64,000 bases of DNA, from the NCBI RefSeq assembly GCF_004924335.1, contig NZ_CP024633.1, forward strand, positions 2,852,001 to 2,916,000. The letters are read 5' to 3'. The translations under genes were made by a program, and so were the position numbers. Below the pieces are notes generated by a model that was not told the DNA's origin, did not search any database, and worked only from the letters and a program-made list of their open reading frames with translations. This DNA is from Mycobacteroides salmoniphilum. Lineage in GTDB: Bacteria > Actinomycetota > Actinomycetes > Mycobacteriales > Mycobacteriaceae. Of the stretch, positions 19,450 to 27,774 are shown one piece after another; the stretch's first letter is position 1; every line of letters begins with the position of its first letter.

Positions 19450-19968
19450 ATGTCCGATCCACGTCCCCATCTCGGCGAACCGCTCGCACTGGATCTGCTG
19501 AACACCCGGTGGATGAGTGGCGATGGACCGCAGGATCTGTTCACCGCTCCCGGTGGCGTGCAAATTTGGTTGCGCACCAACAATCTTCAGGATCGATGCG
19601 CAGCCGATGACAAGACCCGAGAGGCATTGCTCCTCGCGCGTGACGCCATCTACCGCGCGGTGAAAGATTCCGATATCGACGAGATCAACGCCGTGCTGTC
19701 CCACGGCGCAATCCGCCGCTCTCTGACTGCCGACGGGCCGGTCGACATCGCCGAGGTTCCCGAACCACACTGGCTTCCCGGCTGGCTCGCCGCCGACAGC
19801 CTGCTGGCCCTGCTGGCAGAGTCTCCCGATCGGATCAAACAATGCGCCCACCCGCAGTGCGTGTTGTTCTTCTACGACACGTCCAAGAATGGGGCCCGTC
19901 GCTGGCATTCGATGGCGACCTGCGGAAACAGGGCAAAGGCCGCGCGGCACTACGCCAAAAGCGTGTGA
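19450..19968 (+). CDS. CGNR zinc-finger protein, probable transcription regulator
   Basis: A 172-residue protein with an N-terminal ABATE domain (L-G-E-P-L-A-L-D-L-L-N-T-R-W) and a C-terminal CGNR zinc finger. The metal-binding set is C-A-H-P-Q-C followed by M-A-T-C-G-N-R-A-K-A-A-R-H. CGNR proteins are thought to be stress-response regulators binding DNA through the finger. Divergent placement from the VOC, flavoprotein and DUF1348 operon, with repeated motifs between, suggests local control of that operon. The ligand is unknown. Confidence 0.85.
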   Translation: MSDPRPHLGEPLALDLLNTRWMSGDGPQDLFTAPGGVQIWLRTNNLQDRCAADDKTREALLLARDAIYRAVKDSDIDEINAVLSHGAIRRSLTADGPVDIAEVPEPHWLPGWLAADSLLALLAESPDRIKQCAHPQCVLFFYDTSKNGARRWHSMATCGNRAKAARHYAKSV

Positions 19969-20062
19969 TCAACCTTCACAGCTGCATCACAGGACCGATT
20001 CTTACTCAACTATCACAATCGAGGTATTACGTAACAGGTATCACTTCGTTACCATAACTCCC

Positions 20063-20446
20063 ATGCGCAACATCGTATTGGCCGTTGGCGTGTCCGCCGT
20101 TTTTGGGGTGGCGTGCGCGGGAGCAGCACTCACGGGTGCACCGGTGGCCTACGGAGCTCCGTTGAACTTCGATTGCCTGCAGGTCGCGACGCCGGTTGGA
20201 ATGAATCTCACCTGCGTGAACCCGACTCCCTTCACCATGGACGCACACTTCAAGGGGAATTGCGGGCCGCTCCCCATGCTCAACGAAGACACGGAGATCG
20301 GGCCGTTCAAAACGATCTCCCGCCAGGTACCGTGCCTGCCGGGCGTGCAGTCGCCGACGGCCGAAGCGTCGATGAGCATGAGATCCAACGCGCCGGACGA
20401 GGGCGGCCCGCCACCCAATCCGCCGGCTCGCCCTTTCGGTCTCTAG
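20063..20446 (+). CDS. Small secreted protein of unknown function
   Basis: A 127-residue protein with a cleavable signal peptide: basic start M-R-N, hydrophobic I-V-L-A-V-G-V-S-A-V-F-G-V, and a likely cut after A-Y-G-A (residues 30-33). The mature part has four cysteines that could pair and a proline-rich end (G-G-P-P-P-N-P-P). No family is recognised. The ATG is the only start that places the signal peptide at the N-terminus. Upstream sequence is AT-rich, suitable for a promoter. It converges on recX. Confidence 0.75.
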   Translation: MRNIVLAVGVSAVFGVACAGAALTGAPVAYGAPLNFDCLQVATPVGMNLTCVNPTPFTMDAHFKGNCGPLPMLNEDTEIGPFKTISRQVPCLPGVQSPTAEASMSMRSNAPDEGGPPPNPPARPFGL

Positions 20447-20458
20447 GACCGGCTTCAG

Positions 20459-21061
20459 TCACCCGACGTTGCGACGTTCTGTCTCTGACGCCAGGGCATT
20501 CTTCACGACGTCATAAGCCATGGACTGGCTGTATCCGCGACGCGCGAGCATGGCCACCAATCGACGTGCGGCCTTGATACCCCCATCATCGAGACTTTCT
20601 GACCGGAGTTTCTTGGCGACAAGCTGTGCCGCACGGGAACGCTCGGCATCTCCGTCGATCTGCGCGAGCGCCGCGGCCGCATTCTCGGCCGACACTCCCT
20701 TGGTCCGAAGCTCTGCAGCCAAGGCACGCTTGCCTTTTCCGGCGTAGGTATGCCGGGACTGCACCCATTGCGTTGCAAAGTCGGCGTCATTGATCAGTCC
20801 GGCGGCGGCCAGCCGTTCCATGACTCGATCAGAAACCTCATCGGGGTACCCGCGCCGAGTTAGCCTTTCGGTCAGCTCGGCGCGGGTACGCGCCCGACTT
20901 GTCAACAGGCGAAGGCAATATGACCACGCCTGCTCGTCCCGCGAGTCAACCGGTTCACGCGTCGGGGCTTCGGGTACCGACGCGACCCGGGATCGCAGTT
21001 CGTCTAGGGATTCCCGAGAGGGGGAATCAGAAGTCGACTGGGGCCGGGACAACTTCGTCAT
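20459..21061 (-). CDS. recX: RecA regulator RecX
   Basis: A 200-residue RecX with the three-helix repeats: [15 protein letters not shown] near residue 49, G-L-I-N-D-A-D-F-A near 90, and [12 protein letters not shown] near 168. RecX binds and limits the RecA filament. Its ATG lies inside the end of recA, a 35-base overlap that is a mycobacterial hallmark and lets the two be made together. Confidence 0.93.
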   Translation of the reverse strand: MTKLSRPQSTSDSPSRESLDELRSRVASVPEAPTREPVDSRDEQAWSYCLRLLTSRARTRAELTERLTRRGYPDEVSDRVMERLAAAGLINDADFATQWVQSRHTYAGKGKRALAAELRTKGVSAENAAAALAQIDGDAERSRAAQLVAKKLRSESLDDGGIKAARRLVAMLARRGYSQSMAYDVVKNALASETERRNVG

Positions 21062-22067
21062 CGGTCAGCACCGCTCCGATACCGAGCTTCTCCTTGATCT
21101 TCTTCTCGATCTCGTTGGCGACATCGGCGTTCTCCAACAGGAAGTTGCGGGCGTTCTCCTTGCCCTGACCCAATTGCTCACCCTCATAGGTGAACCAGGA
21201 ACCGGACTTGCGGATGAAGCCCTGCTCCACGCCCATATCGATGAGCGACCCCTCCTTGGAGATGCCCTTGCCGTAGAGGATGTCGAACTCTGCCTGCTTG
21301 AACGGCGGCGACACCTTGTTCTTAACCACCTTGACGCGAGTGCGGTTACCCACTGCATCGGTGCCGTCCTTGAGGGTCTCGATACGACGCACATCAAGGC
21401 GAACCGACGAGTAGAACTTCAAAGCCTTACCACCCGTGGTGGTTTCGGGCGAGCCGAACATCACACCGATCTTCTCACGGAGCTGGTTGATGAAGATCGC
21501 GGTGGTGCCCGAGTTGCTGAGGGCACCGGTCATCTTGCGCAGGGCCTGGCTCATCAGGCGGGCCTGCAGACCGACATGGCTGTCGCCCATCTCGCCCTCG
21601 ATTTCGGCGCGCGGTACCAGCGCGGCCACCGAGTCGATGACGACGAGGGAGATGGCGCCGGAACGCACCAGCATGTCGGCAATTTCCAGAGCCTGCTCAC
21701 CGGTATCCGGCTGGGATACCAGCAGCGAGTCGGTGTCGACACCGAGGTTCTTGGCGTATTCCGGGTCGAGCGCATGCTCGGCATCGATGAATGCGGCGAT
21801 ACCGCCGGCGGCTTGCGCGTTGGCGACCGCGTGCAGCGCGACGGTGGTCTTACCGGAGGATTCCGGCCCGTAAATCTCGACCACACGGCCACGGGGCAGG
21901 CCGCCAATACCGAGCGCCACGTCCAGCGCGATGGATCCGGTTGGGATCACGGAGATGGGCTGACGCACCTCGTCGCCGAGCCGCATGACCGAGCCCTTAC
22001 CGAAGTTCTTGTCGATTTGTGCGAGCGCGAGCTCGAGAGCCTTCTCGCGATCCGGTGCCTGCGCCAT
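21027..22067 (-). CDS. recA: Recombinase RecA, without intein
   Basis: A 346-residue RecA. Walker A G-P-E-S-S-G-K-T is at residues 67-74, Walker B is L-V-V-I-D-S-V-A, and the loop-2 region reads [13 protein letters not shown]. The reading frame is uninterrupted, unlike M. tuberculosis and M. leprae recA, which carry inteins. RecA promotes strand exchange and LexA cleavage. ATG 22067 has GGAGAA six bases ahead; a start four codons earlier is in frame but badly placed. An SOS box lies 127 bases upstream. Confidence 0.97.
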   Translation of the reverse strand: MAQAPDREKALELALAQIDKNFGKGSVMRLGDEVRQPISVIPTGSIALDVALGIGGLPRGRVVEIYGPESSGKTTVALHAVANAQAAGGIAAFIDAEHALDPEYAKNLGVDTDSLLVSQPDTGEQALEIADMLVRSGAISLVVIDSVAALVPRAEIEGEMGDSHVGLQARLMSQALRKMTGALSNSGTTAIFINQLREKIGVMFGSPETTTGGKALKFYSSVRLDVRRIETLKDGTDAVGNRTRVKVVKNKVSPPFKQAEFDILYGKGISKEGSLIDMGVEQGFIRKSGSWFTYEGEQLGQGKENARNFLLENADVANEIEKKIKEKLGIGAVLTDDEVVPAPVDF

Positions 22068-22193
22068 GGTGTTCTCCATTTCGTCTTGGTGTTCGAAGAT
22101 CGGGTTCCCGATCGGTTGAGGTGGACGCTAACCGAGCCCACCGACAAGCGATCTACCTGCGCGGACCGTTCATTCGACTGAGATTAGAGTAAG

Positions 22194-22209
22194 GCGAACA
22201 TCTGTTCGA
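22194..22209. promoter_or_regulatory. LexA (SOS) box of recA
   Basis: GCGAACATCTGTTCGA differs from TCGAAC-N4-GTTCGA at one position. On the minus strand its half-site TCGAAC (22209-22204) stands 17 bases ahead of TAATCT (22186-22181), which would make it the -35 region of the damage-inducible promoter. The 5' leader to the ATG is then about 105-115 bases. Confidence 0.8.
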
Positions 22210-22248
22210 ATCAAGCAGGCGCGCCGGTGCGGCGTGTCACCCGAACCA

Positions 22249-22443
22249 TCACCATTGATCGCGCGGAACGTCGAAATCGGCGCATAGCGCCCGCCACACG
22301 TCACGGGGTTCTGCCCCATCCTCGACGGCCTGCGCCGCGGTGCGTCCGCCCATCGCGGTCAGTACGTGGTCAACCAGCACGGACGAGCCGTAGACCGCAC
22401 CGAACCGACCGGTGACAAGCTCATGAAATTCCGTCAGACGCAC
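22249..22443 (-). CDS. DUF3046 protein, Rv2738c-like
   Basis: A 64-residue protein, M-R-L-T-E-F-H-E-L-V through the end D-F-D-V-P-R-D-Q-W, which is typical of DUF3046. It is small, soluble and mostly helical, with unknown function. Actinobacteria keep it next to recA. The GTG start lies four bases after the glycosyltransferase stop, so it is the second gene of that pair, upstream of recA. Confidence 0.85.
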   Translation of the reverse strand: MRLTEFHELVTGRFGAVYGSSVLVDHVLTAMGGRTAAQAVEDGAEPRDVWRALCADFDVPRDQW

Positions 22444-22447
22444 ACGG

Positions 22448-23605
22448 TCACTTTAGGGCCGCCATCGCGTCCTGGCACACCCGTACCGGATCCTGCACGT
22501 CGACGGCACCGGCGGCAGCCCGGCGAGCGGCCTCCGTATAGCGCCGCGCCCCCAGGACACGACCGATGGCCGCGGTCAGTGAATCTCGGTTAAGCGGCCG
22601 GACCAACTCGGCACTACCTTGCCGTACAACACGATTCGCCAGCTCCCACTGATCGCCGCCACCGGGAACCACCACCACCGGCACCCCAGCCAGCAGCGCT
22701 TTACTTAAAAACCCATGTCCCCCACCACAAATGGCGAGATCCGCCCCAGCCAGCAACAAGTCCTGACGCGCCAGCCCCGCAACCGCCCACGGCGGCAACC
22801 CGGATGCGGCCGGATCCAGCGCAGAGACAACCACGCGCGCGCCCGCCGATTCCAAGGCCTGTAGTGCCAGTTCGGTCATACCCTCAGCCCCGGTGAAAGC
22901 CGTCGACGGTGCGATCACGACCACCGGGCCCGAACCCGAGGGTGGCTGCAGCACAACGTCTGTGGGCTCCCAGTGCAGCGGCCCCACCAGCACTGCCTCA
23001 TCCGGCCAGTCAGGTCTCGGTACCTCCAGCGCCGGCAGTGTCGCGATCAACCGTCGGACAGGCCCTGGATCTTTGGCGGACAAGCCAATGCCAACCCGCG
23101 CCTGGGAACGCTGACTCAGCCCCTCGTTGATCGACTTCTGGGTCAGCTTGCGCATCAGCACATCGCGCAGCCGGCCACGCAACCCCACCCCGGGAGCCAG
23201 TCCACTTCCCAATGGTGGCAAAGCTTTTGACGGAAGATATAGCGGATGCGGATTGAGCTCCACCCACGGCACGCCGAGCAGTTCGGCAGCCATGCCGCCG
23301 CAGGCGGTGATGACATCGGAGACGATCAGGTCCGGTGATAGTTCGCGCAGCTGATCGACATTGGCGGCCGCCATGTATGCGGCGCGCTGATGGATCTTGG
23401 TGCCGGAGTCCAGGTCGTCGTCCTCGGCACGCGGCTGCAACCCGAGAAGCTCGATCGATTCCACACCAGCCGAACGGGCCTGGTCGAGCCAGCGCGTGCC
23501 CGTCAGAAGCACCGGATCGTGGCCGGCGGCGGCGAATTTGAGGCACAACGCGATCGCGGGAAAGGCGTGCCCGGGATCGGGACCGGCGACCACAGCGACA
23601 CGCAC
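22448..23605 (-). CDS. Glycosyltransferase, MGT/UGT type, Rv2739c-like
   Basis: A 385-residue GT-B fold enzyme. The N-terminal domain starts R-V-A-V-V-A-G-P-D-P-G-H-A-F-P. The C-terminal donor-binding domain has D-L-A-I-C-G-G-G-H-G-F and V-P-V-V-V-V-P-G-G-G-D-Q-W-E-L-A-N-R-V, close to the UDP-sugar motif of macrolide and polyketide glycosyltransferases. Acceptor and sugar are not known; in mycobacteria it may act on a lipid or small molecule. It is transcribed away from the epoxide-hydrolase-like genes. Confidence 0.85.
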   Translation of the reverse strand: MRVAVVAGPDPGHAFPAIALCLKFAAAGHDPVLLTGTRWLDQARSAGVESIELLGLQPRAEDDDLDSGTKIHQRAAYMAAANVDQLRELSPDLIVSDVITACGGMAAELLGVPWVELNPHPLYLPSKALPPLGSGLAPGVGLRGRLRDVLMRKLTQKSINEGLSQRSQARVGIGLSAKDPGPVRRLIATLPALEVPRPDWPDEAVLVGPLHWEPTDVVLQPPSGSGPVVVIAPSTAFTGAEGMTELALQALESAGARVVVSALDPAASGLPPWAVAGLARQDLLLAGADLAICGGGHGFLSKALLAGVPVVVVPGGGDQWELANRVVRQGSAELVRPLNRDSLTAAIGRVLGARRYTEAARRAAAGAVDVQDPVRVCQDAMAALK

Positions 23606-23646
23606 CGCCCTACCCTGCCACAGCGATTCGGACTACCGTGAAATGC

Positions 23647-24090
23647 ATGACCTACAGCACGCTGGAACTGGCCGCGCTCACCCCGGCACAGACCGTCACC
23701 CGCTTCCTGGAAGCCGCTCAGAACGGTGACACCGATTTCGCAGAAAGTGTCCTGGACGAGAATCTCGTCTACCAAAACGTGGGCCTGCCGACGATCCATG
23801 GACGTCGCGCAGCGCTGAAGGTGTTCGAGCCGCTCAAGCGCCCGGGGTTCGGTTTCGAGGTGCAGATCCATCGCACCACCACCAATGGGAACACCGTGAT
23901 GAATGAACGTCACGATGCCATCGTGCTCGGTCCGCTGCGCCTGCAGTTCTGGGTCTGCGGGGTCTTCGAGGTCTCCGACCAGGGCACCATCACCCTGTGG
24001 CGCGACTACTTCGACATGTTCGACATGTTCAAGGCCACGCTCCGGGGATTGGTGGGCATCCCGTTGCCCGCACTGCGGCCAAGTTTCTGA
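23647..24090 (+). CDS. ephG: Limonene-1,2-epoxide hydrolase family protein, copy 1
   Basis: A 147-residue protein of the LEH family (Rv2740/EphG type). The active-site set of limonene epoxide hydrolase is present: Tyr and Asn in Y-Q-N-V-G, the Arg-x-Asp pair in N-E-R-H-D, and the second Asp in L-W-R-D-Y. It should open small epoxides with water. ATG 23647 is used; a GTG three codons earlier is in frame. It is divergent from the glycosyltransferase and followed by a second family member. Confidence 0.85.
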   Translation: MTYSTLELAALTPAQTVTRFLEAAQNGDTDFAESVLDENLVYQNVGLPTIHGRRAALKVFEPLKRPGFGFEVQIHRTTTNGNTVMNERHDAIVLGPLRLQFWVCGVFEVSDQGTITLWRDYFDMFDMFKATLRGLVGIPLPALRPSF

Positions 24091-24191
24091 CCGCTAAGCG
24101 GCCTACGAATCGGTCCACCCTGTCTTGGGCTGCACCCCGATATCTGGCCGCACCCCTTCTCTGATCCGCGACGCGTGTCTACCGTTGCCCC

Positions 24192-24626
24192 ATGACGGAC
24201 ACGCTCGCCACCACCGCCCCCATCGAGATCGTCGAGGGATTCTGGGACGCCCTGCGCCGCAGCGACCTGGCAGCCCTCGATGTACTACTCGATGACGCCG
24301 TGCGCTGGGAAAACGTGGGCCTGCCCACGGTCCGTGGGCGCACCACGGTGCTGCGGGCCCTGTCCTCGCTGAATCTGCCGGGCGCCGGTTTCGACGTCAA
24401 GATCCACCGGATCACCTCCGAGGGCAACACCGTGATGACCGAGCGCACCGATGTCATCATCGTGGGTCCGCTGCACATCGCGTTCTGGGTGTGCGGTGTC
24501 ACCGAGCTTTCCAACGATGGCAAGGTCGCGCTCTGGCGTGACTACGCCGACATCTGGAACCTCACCAAGGGCCTCGCCCGAGGCATCCTCGGGATCGTGG
24601 TCCCCGCCTTGCGCCCGACACTCTGA
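24192..24626 (+). CDS. Limonene-1,2-epoxide hydrolase family protein, copy 2
   Basis: A 144-residue paralogue of the preceding gene, alike along its whole length (G-N-T-V-M, F-W-V-C-G-V, L-W-R-D-Y and P-A-L-R-P are shared). The catalytic Arg-x-Asp (T-E-R-T-D) and the later Asp are kept, but the Tyr before Asn is replaced by Trp-Glu (W-E-N-V-G), which should change how the attacking water or the epoxide is held. The intergenic 100 bases contain a short palindrome, CCGCTAAGCGG. A tandem duplication followed by substrate change is likely. Confidence 0.83.
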   Translation: MTDTLATTAPIEIVEGFWDALRRSDLAALDVLLDDAVRWENVGLPTVRGRTTVLRALSSLNLPGAGFDVKIHRITSEGNTVMTERTDVIIVGPLHIAFWVCGVTELSNDGKVALWRDYADIWNLTKGLARGILGIVVPALRPTL

Positions 24627-24629
24627 ACC

Positions 24630-24794
24630 TCATGGCAGCGGAGTCTTGTCCGCATCCGTCACCGCGCGGTACAGCATCACGCCGCCGAGAATCAGCACAC
24701 CGACCACCAGCATCGGCACCAAGAGCTTGAAGATGGCGCCCACCACAAGGAATGCCAGCCATACAACCAGCAGCACGCCAATGATCTTCCACAC
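24630..24794 (-). CDS. Small membrane protein
   Basis: A protein of about 54 residues, almost entirely two membrane helices (I-I-G-V-L-L-V-V-W-L-A-F-L-V-V-G-A-I and L-V-P-M-L-V-V-G-V-L-I-L-G-G-V), ending in a short charged tail. The GTG at 24794 gives the typical V-W-K-I-I-G start; a second GTG directly before it and a longer frame to 24857 are alternatives. It lies downstream of pspM on the same strand and may be part of that envelope-stress unit, but it is not the PspN of M. tuberculosis. Confidence 0.6.
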   Translation of the reverse strand: MWKIIGVLLVVWLAFLVVGAIFKLLVPMLVVGVLILGGVMLYRAVTDADKTPLP

Positions 24795-24899
24795 CACAGG
24801 TACCCACCGTTCTCTCGACTTGCTGCGATAGAGCAAGCCTGGCAGGGCAACGAGCACCTGAGGAACCCCGGAATTCGAAGATCAGGGAAAGATCGGGGA

Positions 24900-25727
24900 T
24901 TACCCTGACAGCTGGCCGAGCTCTTCGAGCGCACCCGCCCACCCAGTGAGACGATCGGTGGCCGATACCAGGTCATCGAAGAGCGGCCCGCGCGACATCG
25001 GCGATGCCATGACCGCCCCGCCGTTTGCGGCAGACACCAATTGCGCTGCCGCAGTGACCAACTCGTTGTATTGCCGCACACCCGTGTCGAGCTGCGCGGT
25101 GAACGCCTTGATGGTCGGCTGCAGATACTCCCGGGTGTGCGGTGCCTCGACCGCGGCCCGCTCCATGGACACCACTTCTTTGGCAGTCGCGGCCATCACA
25201 TACGCAGCCTGGTTGGCTGCGGCAAGGATCTGGCGCCCCTCGCTGTGCGGAATCATGTTGCCGCGCTCCACCACTCCGAGGAGAGAGAACAGCCCACGCT
25301 CGGCGGCGTCCAGGGCGGCCATGGGCGGACGAGCGGCCGAACTCAACGGCGGCAGCCGCCGCTCCACCCCGGGGCGCGGCGGCGGCAACGGCTCAGCCTT
25401 GAGGAAGCGATACCGCACCAACAGATACGTCGCCGGAATCGCACAGCCGGCGGTGAGTAGCGCCGGAATGATCAGCAGCCAGGGCGGCGCACCGGTGGTC
25501 GCGAGCACCGTGGTGACAAGCAGGCCGGCCGCACAGGCCAGCGCCCAGCGGATACTCCAGCGCTTGGCCCGCAGCCGCTTCCGCAGCAGCTTCTCGCGTT
25601 TGTCGGACATCGCGTGCATGCGGTGGGCGAGTTCCTCACCAAGATCATTGACGTTGGTGAGCACGCGGCGCAGCAGCTGGTCCCAGCCTCCTTGGACCGC
25701 GGTGCGGCGGGGCGGCTGGGGGGTCAT
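24900..25727 (-). CDS. pspM: Psp-associated membrane protein PspM, Rv2743c-like
   Basis: A 275-residue protein: a basic N-terminus, a helical stretch (G-E-E-L-A-H-R-M-H-A), two adjacent membrane helices near residues 62-103 (A-L-A-C-A-A-G-L-L-V-T-T-V-L-A and L-L-I-I-P-A-L-L-T-A-G-C-A-I-P), a proline-rich linker and a C-terminal helical domain. In M. tuberculosis PspM anchors PspA at the membrane as part of the clgR-pspA-pspM-pspN response. The gene follows pspA after 110 bases that hold a strong hairpin. Start ATG 25727; GTG 25733 also possible. Confidence 0.82.
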   Translation of the reverse strand: MTPQPPRRTAVQGGWDQLLRRVLTNVNDLGEELAHRMHAMSDKREKLLRKRLRAKRWSIRWALACAAGLLVTTVLATTGAPPWLLIIPALLTAGCAIPATYLLVRYRFLKAEPLPPPRPGVERRLPPLSSAARPPMAALDAAERGLFSLLGVVERGNMIPHSEGRQILAAANQAAYVMAATAKEVVSMERAAVEAPHTREYLQPTIKAFTAQLDTGVRQYNELVTAAAQLVSAANGGAVMASPMSRGPLFDDLVSATDRLTGWAGALEELGQLSG

Positions 25728-25782
25728 GTTCACATTGTGCCCGAAAATTTCGCGGCCGCCGAGTACGAATGTTCGCGCGACA

Positions 25783-25824
25783 AATCCGCCGAGTGCGAGC
25801 GATAGCGCTCACACTCGGCGGATT
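25783..25824. terminator. Long hairpin between pspA and pspM
   Basis: Bases 25783-25801 and 25806-25824 are inverted copies over 19 bases with one mismatch, separated by the loop ATAG. Arms begin AATCCGCC and end GGCGGATT. It lies 14 bases after the pspA stop and 56 bases before the pspM start, so it may be a partial terminator or an RNA-stability element that lowers pspM relative to pspA. There is no T-run, as is usual for mycobacterial terminators. Confidence 0.65.
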
Positions 25825-25837
25825 GAAGGGAAGAAAG

Positions 25838-26647
25838 CTACTGCTGGCCCAGCGGATTGGCCGGGTTGACCTGCTCGGGCGCCGTCGCGGGCGCCGGCGT
25901 CGCGGTGCCACCGGCGGGAAGGGCCTCACCCTTCATGGAGGCGCGAATCTGCTCCAGGCGCGAATGCCCGGCCATCTGCACGCTGGCCTGCTGTACCTCA
26001 ATCATGCGGCCCTGCACCGAGTTCTGCGCCAGCTCCGCCGAGCCCAGAGCATTGGCATAGCGACGCTCGATCTTGTCGCGCACCTCGTCCAGGCTCGGGG
26101 TGTTACCGGGAGCCGCCAGCTCACTCATCGACCGCAGCGAGGCGGACACCTGCTCCTGCATCTTGGCCTGCTCCAGTTGGCTCAGCAGCTTGGTGCGCTC
26201 GGCGATGCGCTGCTGCAGCATCATCGCGTTCTGCTCGACGGCCTTCTTGGCCTGGGCCGCGGCGGCGAGCGCCTGGTCGTGCAGCGCCTTGAGATCCTCG
26301 ACGCTCTGCTCGGCGGTGACCAGCTGGGCGGCGAACGCCTCGGCGGCGTTGTTGTATTCGGTTGCCTTCGCGGCATCACCCGAGCCGGTGGCCTGGTCGG
26401 CCAGGGTCAGCGCCTGACGAACGTTGACCTGAAGTTTCTCGACGTCAGCGAGCTGACGGTTGAGTCGCATCTCGAGCTGGCGCTGATTCCCGATCACCGA
26501 GGCAGCCTGCTGCGAGAGCGCCTGGTGGTTCCGCTGGGCCTCCTCGATGGCCTGCTGAATCTGCACCTTCGGGTCTGCGTTTTCGTCGATCTTCGCGTTG
26601 AACAGTGCCATCAGGTACTTCCACGCCTTGACGAACGGGTTAGCCAT
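25838..26647 (-). CDS. pspA: Phage-shock protein A, 35-kDa antigen
   Basis: A 269-residue PspA/IM30 (ESCRT-III-like) protein: amphipathic N-terminal helix ([12 protein letters not shown]), a long coiled coil rich in Gln/Ala/Glu to residue 230, and a Pro/Ala-rich tail ending G-Q-Q. It matches mycobacterial Rv2744c. It polymerises on damaged membranes and in M. tuberculosis also binds and restrains ClgR. Between clgR and pspA lie 123 bases that should carry the pspA promoter; I could not identify a clear ClgR box there. Confidence 0.93.
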   Translation of the reverse strand: MANPFVKAWKYLMALFNAKIDENADPKVQIQQAIEEAQRNHQALSQQAASVIGNQRQLEMRLNRQLADVEKLQVNVRQALTLADQATGSGDAAKATEYNNAAEAFAAQLVTAEQSVEDLKALHDQALAAAAQAKKAVEQNAMMLQQRIAERTKLLSQLEQAKMQEQVSASLRSMSELAAPGNTPSLDEVRDKIERRYANALGSAELAQNSVQGRMIEVQQASVQMAGHSRLEQIRASMKGEALPAGGTATPAPATAPEQVNPANPLGQQ

Positions 26648-26770
26648 GAGATCGATCCGCTTTCTGTCGCAGTCGTCACTATCTAGGAGTGCGTGGGTCC
26701 CAACTTATCGGTTGCACGTCGATTCCCCCACCCCCTACCGGGGCGCAAAACAATGCGACCGCCACAGTAG

Positions 26771-27121
26771 TTAGGCGGCCGCCATTGCGCGAACCTGCGG
26801 AATGACCACCTTGGTGGCGACATCGATCCCGCTGAGCGAGCGCGATGCCGACGTCACCGCGGGCTGCGGAGCCGCGACGGGCGCCTCACGACGGGCCATC
26901 CGCTCGCTGACCTCTGATAACACCGCCGAAAGCGGGACCTCGAGCGCGCCGCAGATCGCGGCCAGCAGCTCGCTGGAGGCTTCCTTGCGACCGCGTTCCA
27001 CCTCGGACAGATATCCGAGGCTGACGCGGGCGGAGTCCGACACCTCACGCAAGGTCCTTCCCTGCCCGGATCGAGCGCTCCGCAGGGTGTCGCCGATGGC
27101 CTCTCGAAGCAACAGCGCCAT
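26771..27121 (-). CDS. clgR: Transcription activator ClgR
   Basis: A 116-residue Xre/cro-type activator. The helix-turn-helix [20 protein letters not shown] (residues about 21-40) matches M. tuberculosis ClgR nearly exactly. ClgR activates clpP, clpC and the psp genes. The protein ends in A-M-A-A-A, the sort of nonpolar tail that marks ClgR for Clp proteolysis. ATG 27121 follows AAGGAGAAGG. The upstream 12 in-frame codons are not family-like. A SigE-type promoter precedes it. Confidence 0.93.
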   Translation of the reverse strand: MALLLREAIGDTLRSARSGQGRTLREVSDSARVSLGYLSEVERGRKEASSELLAAICGALEVPLSAVLSEVSERMARREAPVAAPQPAVTSASRSLSGIDVATKVVIPQVRAMAAA

Positions 27122-27186
27122 GTCCTTCTCCTTTGCGTCCTGAACGTCGGCGTCCATACCGCGTAGTAGTTGAGTCTGCCTTGCTC

Positions 27187-27213
27187 AACGTTGCCGCGCA
27201 CGCGGAGGTTCCC
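27187..27213 (-). promoter_or_regulatory. Predicted SigE-type (ECF) promoter of clgR
   Basis: On the minus strand GGGAAC (27213-27208), 17 bases and CGTT (27190-27187) fit the ECF consensus GGAAC-N17-CGTT used by mycobacterial SigE and SigH. It sits about 65 bases before the clgR ATG. In M. tuberculosis clgR is SigE-dependent, so the assignment agrees with known biology. Confidence 0.6.
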
Positions 27214-27345
27214 GGAAGTTTGGGTGACAGACACCTCAGTCCGGACCGCTTCCGGCGGAATCATCGTTTCGGTCGATAGACAGTTCAGCCGTTCGGGTGT
27301 TGTAGTGATGCACTTCGGCTTGCCCCGGTTGATGAAAGGACTTAC

Positions 27346-27774
27346 GTGGCAGAAATCGTCTGGCATTTTGAGCACCCGCGGATGGCCGTATGGGAAGCGA
27401 CACTCAACGCCGATCGGTGGCCACTGCGCGTAGATAGTTTCAGTCCAGTCGAGGGCGCCACATTCACCAGTGGTCCTTTTCCGGCGCTTGGCGGCGAGTA
27501 CCTCGGGAGGCTCAACTGCAGTGTGTCAACGCTGCGTCCCCATGAGCTCTGCGTGTTCGACGTTTCAGTACCCAAGCACGCTGGATCGCCGTCGCAGTGG
27601 GAAATCCGCACCGAATGGTCCGATCACGCAGGGGGCACGCAGGCTGTCACCACGATCTGCGGAGCCCGCCCCGGTAGCCACAGCGACCGTCTACTCATGG
27701 ACATGCTCGGCTCGGTGATTCGCTGGATGTACGGCCACGTCGACGAGGATCTCAAGGAGCCGACGGGCCGATGA
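27346..27774 (+). CDS. Hypothetical protein, SRPBCC-like
   Basis: A 142-residue protein with a GTG start and AAAGGA about six bases upstream. The order of short strands ending in a C-terminal helix (D-R-L-L-M-D-M-L-G-S-V-I-R-W-M-Y) resembles the SRPBCC/polyketide-cyclase fold, a hydrophobic-pocket protein, but no sequence motif is decisive. No signal peptide or membrane segment. It abuts the relic of an FAD monooxygenase and may once have belonged to the same unit. Confidence 0.65.
   Translation: MAEIVWHFEHPRMAVWEATLNADRWPLRVDSFSPVEGATFTSGPFPALGGEYLGRLNCSVSTLRPHELCVFDVSVPKHAGSPSQWEIRTEWSDHAGGTQAVTTICGARPGSHSDRLLMDMLGSVIRWMYGHVDEDLKEPTGR

Noticed and set aside
24630-24857. PspN (Rv2742c) downstream of pspM
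   Set aside because: The protein here is only about 54 residues with two helices and shows none of the length or soluble domain expected of PspN.
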